64,000 bases of DNA, taken from positions 117,057-181,056 of the forward strand of contig NZ_JANUGQ010000015.1 in the NCBI RefSeq assembly GCF_024756275.1. The letters are read 5' to 3'. This DNA is from Streptomyces pyxinae. Lineage in GTDB: Bacteria; Actinomycetota; Actinomycetes; Streptomycetales; Streptomycetaceae. This document shows positions 54,344 to 64,000 of the stretch, one piece after another. The position numbers and the translations under genes are program-made. How positions within the stretch are numbered: the stretch's first letter is position 1; each line of letters starts with the position of its first letter. The notes under the pieces were generated by a model, which did not search any database, was not told where the DNA came from, and saw nothing but the letters and a program-made list of their open reading frames with translations.

Positions 54344-55018
54344 TCAGTGCGGCGGCGTCAGCGGCCCGGCGCCGTTGCCCGTGCCGGGCTCCAGGGCGTC
54401 GAGCGCCCGGCGCAGACCGGTCAGCTTCCGCTCCAGATGGGCGGCGGTGGCGACGGCGGCGGCGTCCGCCGACTCGTCGTCCAGCTGCTTGGAGAGCGCC
54501 TCGGCCTGCTCCTCGACCGCCGCCAGGCGCGCGGAGAGCTCGGCGAGCAGTCCGGCGGACTCCCGCGCACCGCCCTCGGCGCCGCCCTCCAGCTGGAGCC
54601 GGAGCAGCGCCGCCTGCTCCCGGAGCTGACAGTTCTTCATGTACAGCTCGACGAAGACGGAGACCTTGGCGCGCAGCACCCACGGGTCGAACGGCTTGGA
54701 GATGTAGTCCACCGCGCCGGCCGCGTACCCCCGGAAGGTGTGGTGCGGCCCGTGGTTGATCGCGGTCAGGAAGATGATCGGGATGTCGCGGGTCCGCTCC
54801 CGGCGCTTGATGTGCGCGGCGGTCTCGAAACCGTCCATCCCCGGCATCTGGACGTCCAGCAGAATGACCGCGAAGTCGTCCGTCAGCAGCGCCTTGAGCG
54901 CTTCCTCCCCTGACGATGCCCGTACCAGCGTCTGATCGAGCGCGGAGAGGATCGCCTCCAGCGCCAGCAGATTCTCCGGCCGGTCATCGACCAGGAGGAT
55001 CTTGGCCTTCTGCACCAT
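54344..55018 (-). CDS. osaB: Response regulator OsaB
   Basis: The 224-residue protein has an N-terminal receiver (KILLVDDRPENLLALEAIL, phospho-acceptor Asp in ILLDVQMPGMDGFE, LTAI, KPFDP) followed not by a DNA-binding domain but by a long coiled coil (QLREQAALLRLQLEGG, LLAELSARLAAVEEQAEAL, HLERKLTGLRRALDAL). This matches OsaB of S. coelicolor, needed for osmoadaptation and aerial growth, acting through protein contacts. GGAGG lies 7 nt before the ATG. It is encoded just downstream of osaA, its presumed kinase, in the same direction. Confidence 0.92.
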   Translation of the reverse strand: MVQKAKILLVDDRPENLLALEAILSALDQTLVRASSGEEALKALLTDDFAVILLDVQMPGMDGFETAAHIKRRERTRDIPIIFLTAINHGPHHTFRGYAAGAVDYISKPFDPWVLRAKVSVFVELYMKNCQLREQAALLRLQLEGGAEGGARESAGLLAELSARLAAVEEQAEALSKQLDDESADAAAVATAAHLERKLTGLRRALDALEPGTGNGAGPLTPPH

Positions 55019-55262
55019 GGCCCGTCCTCCTCGCCCCGGCAAGTGGCCGGGCGCCGCCCCAGGGGACGACTCCCTTACGCCGTCCTTCCTTGTGCCGGTC
55101 ATGGTAGCCGCACCCCGCCCGTCACCACACCCTGTCACCGCGATGTCACCGTGCACGTAGCGGAAACGCGGCGCCGGGCCAGAAGGTTCCCCGCCCGGGG
55201 GCCTCTCACACGCCTTCGGGCGGGTCACCTCAGCAACTCGCCACCTCCCGGGCCGCGTCCTG

Positions 55263-60800
<5,538 letters not shown>

Positions 60801-61094
60801 CGCGTCCCTCCCACAGGGGTTGACCGTTCCGCTCAGGTATTACCGGCTCCGCCGCCGCCACGGGCAGCCGGAGGCCCTCCCAGTGTTTCACCAGGACCGA
60901 ACCAGGCCATAACAGTTCGGCAGCTTCGCATAACGTCCCCATCAGGCGGGGACGGAAACAGCGGTGACCACCATCCGCCAGGACAGCGAAGGTAAGTAAC
61001 CTGGCATCCGGCTGTCCAACCGCCCCGGTCCGCCCGGCGGGGGCGTCACGGCACAGCTCGCGAGCGAAGGGCACCGGGGAGGGGCAGGGCCGAC
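60801..61094. other. 294-bp divergent osaA/osaC control region
   Basis: Contains both promoters. It is less GC-rich around 60900-61000 and holds an imperfect inverted CGAAC...GTTCG pair (about 60898 and 60916). No clear sigma-B type promoter (GTTT/GGGTA) was found at correct spacing. Nothing else was recognised. Confidence 0.4.
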
Positions 61095-63749
61095 ATGGCA
61101 GAGCCGGGCGTCGATGTGCGAGCGAGGAGTTCTGTGATCACCGCGCGGGCGGCCGCCACCTTCGAACCCGTGGGGCGGTCCGTCGCGACCGCACGGGCTT
61201 TCGTCCGGGACACCCTCCAGGGGTGGGGATACAGCGATGTGGTGGACGACGCCGTCGTCCTGACCAGCGAACTGGTCACCAACGCCGTCATCCACGCCGG
61301 CACCGCGGCCGATGTGCTCTGCCTGCGGACCGAGGAGGGCGTCCGGGTCGAGGTCGCGGACCGCTACCCCGAACGGGAAGTGCCCCTCCAGGGCAGTGAC
61401 CAGTCCCTCAACGCCAACCCGGACAGCGAGAACGGCCGCGGACTGCTGCTCTGCGCCGCCCTCGCCTCCCGCTGGGGCGTCGAGTACTCCCCCACCCGCA
61501 AACAGGTGTGGTTCCAGCTCGACCTGCCCCAGCGCCGCGTCGGCACCCGCTCCGCCGGACCGGTCGTCGCGGACGACCTGCTGCCGGTCGCGGACGAACG
61601 GGTCCGGGTCGCCGTCGTCCAGATCGACCGGGGCGGCTCCGTCGCCGCCTGGAACGACGACGCCGAACGCCTCTTCGGCTACACCGCCGACCAGGTCGTC
61701 GGCAAGCCCCTCGGCGACCTCGCCGCCTGGCCTCACACCCCCGGTATCGGCACCGGAATCGCCGAGGCCCTCCGGCTCTCCCGCTGGGAGGGCAGCTACG
61801 GCATCCGCGGCACCGACGGCCGGGTCGTCCCGGTGTACGCCTCCCATCTGCGGGTCCGGGACACCCACGGCGAGCCCTCCACCGTCTGCCTGCTGGTGCG
61901 GGACCACGAGCGCGCCGTCCTCCAGACGCCCACCCGCGTCCCCGCCGACGCGACCGGCGAGGGCCGCAGCACCGACCCGTTCGAGGTCTTCATCGGCTCC
62001 CCCGCCCCCGACGACCTGGACGGACTCCTCCAGCGCACCGTCGAACGCGCCCGCGACATGCTCGACGGCGACGCCGCCTTCCTGCTCCTCGCCACCGACG
62101 ACGAGACCGAGCTGGAGGTCCGCGCCACCACCGGGCTCCCCTCCGCCCGCCAGCGCTTCGCGCGCGTCCCGGTGGAGGCCGCCGGCACCGGCCGCTACTC
62201 CTCCGCCCGGATGCCCGCCGTCCACGAGGACCTCACCGCGGCCCCCGGCGCCGTCCCGCTGCTGGGCGGCACCGGAATGCGCTCGGTGGTCACCGTGCCG
62301 CTCAAGGTCGAGGGCCGGCTCACCGGCTCCCTGGGCGTCGCCGCCGAGTCCGCAGGCCGGTACGCGAACGAGGAGGCCCTGCGCCTCCAGTTCGCCGCCG
62401 ACCGGATCGCCCTCGCCGTCGAGTCCGCCCGCCTCGGTGAGCTGGAACGCCTCCGCCGGGGCTCGCTCAGCTTCCTGGTGGAGGCCTCCGACCTGCTCGC
62501 CGGCACCCTGGACCGGGACCAGACCCTGGCCCTGATGGCCCAGATGACCGTCCCCACCCTGGCCACGTGGTGCGCCGTCTACACCATCGCCGACCAGTCG
62601 TCCGAGCCATACCTCTCCTATGTGCTGCACGAGGACGAGGACCGGATCGACGGCCTCAAGGCGCTGCTCGCCAAGATCGACCCCCCGGTCCCGGTACTGC
62701 CGCCCGGCGTCCAGGTCTGGACCGCCCCCGCCGAGACCGCCCACCAGGCCGCCCTGCGCACCTCCATGCGCGAGGTCGGCCTCGGCTCCGGCGCCCCGTC
62801 CTCCGGCATCGGTACGAGCCTGGCCACCGCGGCCGCCGTCGGCGGCGAGACGGTCGTGCTGCCGCTGGTCGCCCGCAACCGGGTCATCGGCATGCTCACC
62901 CTGGGCCGCCCCTCGGACGACCACTTCCGCCAGGAGATCCTGGAGCTGGCCGAGGATCTCTCCCGCCGGGCCGCTCTCGCCCTGGACAACGCCCGGCTCT
63001 ACTCCGAGCGCACCGCCATCAGCCAGTCGCTCCAGCGCAGCCTGCTGCCGCCCGAACTCCCCCAGATCCCCGGCGTCGAGGCGGACGTGATCTACCGTGC
63101 CGCCGGCGAGGGGAACGAGGTCGGCGGCGACTTCTACGACCTCTTCCCGATCAACGACCTGGCGTACGGCTTCGCCATCGGGGACGTCTGCGGCACCGGG
63201 CCCGAGGCCGCCGCCGTCACCGGCCTGGCCCGGCACGCCCTGCGGCTGCTCGCCCGGGAGGGTTTGGGCGGTCCGGCGGTACTCGAACGCCTCAACGCCG
63301 CCATCCTGGACGAGGGCGCCCGCAGCCGCTTTCTCACGCTGCTCTACGGCGAGCTGTGGCCGCAGGAGGACGGCTCGGCCCTCCTCAAGGTCGTCTGCGC
63401 CGGGCACCCCCTGCCGCTGCGCCTCCGCCAGGACGGCACGGTCGAGCCGGCGGCCGAGCCCCAGCCGCTGCTGGGGGTCATGGACGACCTGGAGCTGCAC
63501 GAGGAAACGGTCACCCTGGACCCGGGCGACGTCCTGCTGTGCGTCACCGACGGCATCACCGAGCGCCGGGAAGGCAGCCGAATGCTGGGCGACGACGGCC
63601 TCGCCGATGTCCTCCGCACCTGTACGGGCCTGACGGCCGGCGCCGTGGCCGCCCGCATCATGCGAGCCGTCGAGCGCTTCGCCGCCGAGCCCGCCTCGGA
63701 CGACATGGCCATCCTCGCCATGCGTGTCCCCGAGCCACACCGGGACTGA
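61095..63749 (+). CDS. osaC: Anti-sigma kinase/PP2C phosphatase OsaC
   Basis: The 884-residue multidomain regulator carries an N-terminal RsbW-like ATPase domain (TSELVTNAVIHAG, GRGLLLCAALASRWG), a PAS domain (AAWNDDAERLFGYTADQVVGK), two GAF domains and a C-terminal PP2C/RsbU-type phosphatase (EGNEVGGDFYDLFPI, AIGDVCGTGPEAAAVTGLAR, LLCVTDGITERREG, SDDMAILAMRV). This is the OsaC layout; OsaC restores sigma-B activity to basal level after osmotic stress. It is divergent from osaA. ATG 61095 follows a G-rich ribosome-binding stretch. Confidence 0.95.
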   Translation: MAEPGVDVRARSSVITARAAATFEPVGRSVATARAFVRDTLQGWGYSDVVDDAVVLTSELVTNAVIHAGTAADVLCLRTEEGVRVEVADRYPEREVPLQGSDQSLNANPDSENGRGLLLCAALASRWGVEYSPTRKQVWFQLDLPQRRVGTRSAGPVVADDLLPVADERVRVAVVQIDRGGSVAAWNDDAERLFGYTADQVVGKPLGDLAAWPHTPGIGTGIAEALRLSRWEGSYGIRGTDGRVVPVYASHLRVRDTHGEPSTVCLLVRDHERAVLQTPTRVPADATGEGRSTDPFEVFIGSPAPDDLDGLLQRTVERARDMLDGDAAFLLLATDDETELEVRATTGLPSARQRFARVPVEAAGTGRYSSARMPAVHEDLTAAPGAVPLLGGTGMRSVVTVPLKVEGRLTGSLGVAAESAGRYANEEALRLQFAADRIALAVESARLGELERLRRGSLSFLVEASDLLAGTLDRDQTLALMAQMTVPTLATWCAVYTIADQSSEPYLSYVLHEDEDRIDGLKALLAKIDPPVPVLPPGVQVWTAPAETAHQAALRTSMREVGLGSGAPSSGIGTSLATAAAVGGETVVLPLVARNRVIGMLTLGRPSDDHFRQEILELAEDLSRRAALALDNARLYSERTAISQSLQRSLLPPELPQIPGVEADVIYRAAGEGNEVGGDFYDLFPINDLAYGFAIGDVCGTGPEAAAVTGLARHALRLLAREGLGGPAVLERLNAAILDEGARSRFLTLLYGELWPQEDGSALLKVVCAGHPLPLRLRQDGTVEPAAEPQPLLGVMDDLELHEETVTLDPGDVLLCVTDGITERREGSRMLGDDGLADVLRTCTGLTAGAVAARIMRAVERFAAEPASDDMAILAMRVPEPHRD

Positions 63750-63762
63750 GCCCGGGGGATCC

Positions 63763-63797
63763 GGGGGTGGCGGGGCCTTTCCGGTCCCGCCACCCCC
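63763..63797 (+). terminator. osaC terminator
   Basis: GGGGGTGGCGGG (63763-63774) pairs perfectly with CCCGCCACCCCC (63786-63797) around an 11-nt loop, starting 14 nt after the osaC stop codon. Confidence 0.85.
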
Positions 63798-63886
63798 TGG
63801 GGCGACCCCGGGTCGGCCCGGCCCGGGGCCCGGAGGCACTCCCCGCGACACCCTGAGTGCCCCCTGTCCAGCGCCCGGAAATGCAA

Positions 63887-63915
63887 AAAGGCCCCGCCCA
63901 ATGGGCGAGGCCTTT
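63887..63915 (-). terminator. tRNA-Thr terminator
   Basis: A 13-bp stem (63887-63899 with 63903-63915, one G-U pair) with a 3-nt loop. Read on the minus strand it is followed by a T run, making a canonical intrinsic terminator just downstream of the tRNA. Confidence 0.85.
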
Positions 63916-63920
63916 CTTTG

Positions 63921-63996
63921 TGGAGCCCCCAAACGGAATCGAACCGTTGACCTTCTCCTTACCATGGAGACGCTCTACCGACTGAGCTATAGGGGC
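63921..63996 (-). tRNA. tRNA-Thr (anticodon GGT)
   Basis: The minus strand folds into a 76-nt cloverleaf. Acceptor GCCCCTA pairs with TGGGGGC, the D arm contains AGCTCAGTCGGTAGAGC, the anticodon stem TCTCC/GGAGA carries loop ATGGTAA with anticodon GGT, and the T arm contains GGTTCGATTCC. The CCA end is encoded (63921-63923). It decodes ACC/ACU threonine codons. tRNA genes of this kind can serve as integration sites, but no att duplication is visible inside the window. Confidence 0.97.
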
Positions 63997-64000
63997 ATTG

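Noticed and set aside
60880..61000. Sigma-B promoter for osaC
   Set aside because: A GTTT word is present near 60882, but no GGGTAC/T element stands at 14-16 nt, so the call could not be supported.
60942..63965. 1007-residue minus-strand frame opposite osaC
   Set aside because: Same reason: osaC has clear domains with catalytic motifs, and the antisense frame has none.

Overview
The window is chromosomal DNA from a streptomycete, most likely a Streptomyces. GC content is very high with strong third-position G/C bias, many GTG starts are used, and the gene order follows the conserved core of Streptomyces chromosomes: hflX, rshA, dapF, miaA, miaB, gluRK/gluABCD, recX-recA, lhr-nei2, dps, clgR, cinA, pgsA, rimO, ftsK, osaBA/osaC. 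Gene names come from recognising protein families and remembered synteny. No database search was run.

Layout. 1-1194: 5' part of a class III aminotransferase that runs off the left edge. 1721-2905: a secreted lipoprotein protease, facing hflX across a strong two-way terminator. 3193-16331: a run of mostly minus-strand housekeeping genes (hflX, an M1 peptidase, a Clp-N/HTH regulator with twin operators, rshA, dapF, a membrane protein, miaA, a LigB-like protein, miaB), interrupted by two small plus-strand genes at 13049-13723. 16563-24131: a TAXI-type binding protein, then the divergent gluRK two-component system and the gluABCD glutamate-type ABC transporter. 24587-27770: an FAD monooxygenase, then a cysteine-rich leader peptide, cysteine dioxygenase and a rhodanese. 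28085-29804: recX-recA, with both a LexA-type box and a RecA-NDp (PafBC-type) promoter.

30214-34761 is the least conserved stretch. It holds a methyltransferase, a truncated IS5-type transposase, a small membrane protein, a shortened monooxygenase remnant, and a TetR gene divergent from SnoaL and NmrA genes, with palindromic operators inside the divergent promoters. From 34871 the order is AI-2E permease, DUF3046, azlD, azlC, AraC regulator (all minus), then lhr and nei2 (plus). 45272-55018 returns to minus-strand core genes (membrane protein, dps, clgR, cinA, pgsA, rimO, RodZ-like, ftsK, osaB). 55263-63749 is the osmoadaptation locus: osaA, a giant hybrid kinase with about ten tandem HAMP-like units, and divergent osaC. 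A tRNA-Thr(GGT) gene closes the window.

No wholly new multi-gene system is evident. The most interesting signals are regulatory: a predicted leaderless, operator-covered Clp-N/HTH gene; a DNA-damage (RecA-NDp) promoter placed so that lhr is leaderless; a cysteine leader peptide upstream of a cysteine-degrading enzyme; and operators embedded in divergent promoters. Protein-level oddities are an 8 x 9-bp minisatellite inside dapF, apparently altered synthetase signatures in RshA, and very similar repeat units in osaA.
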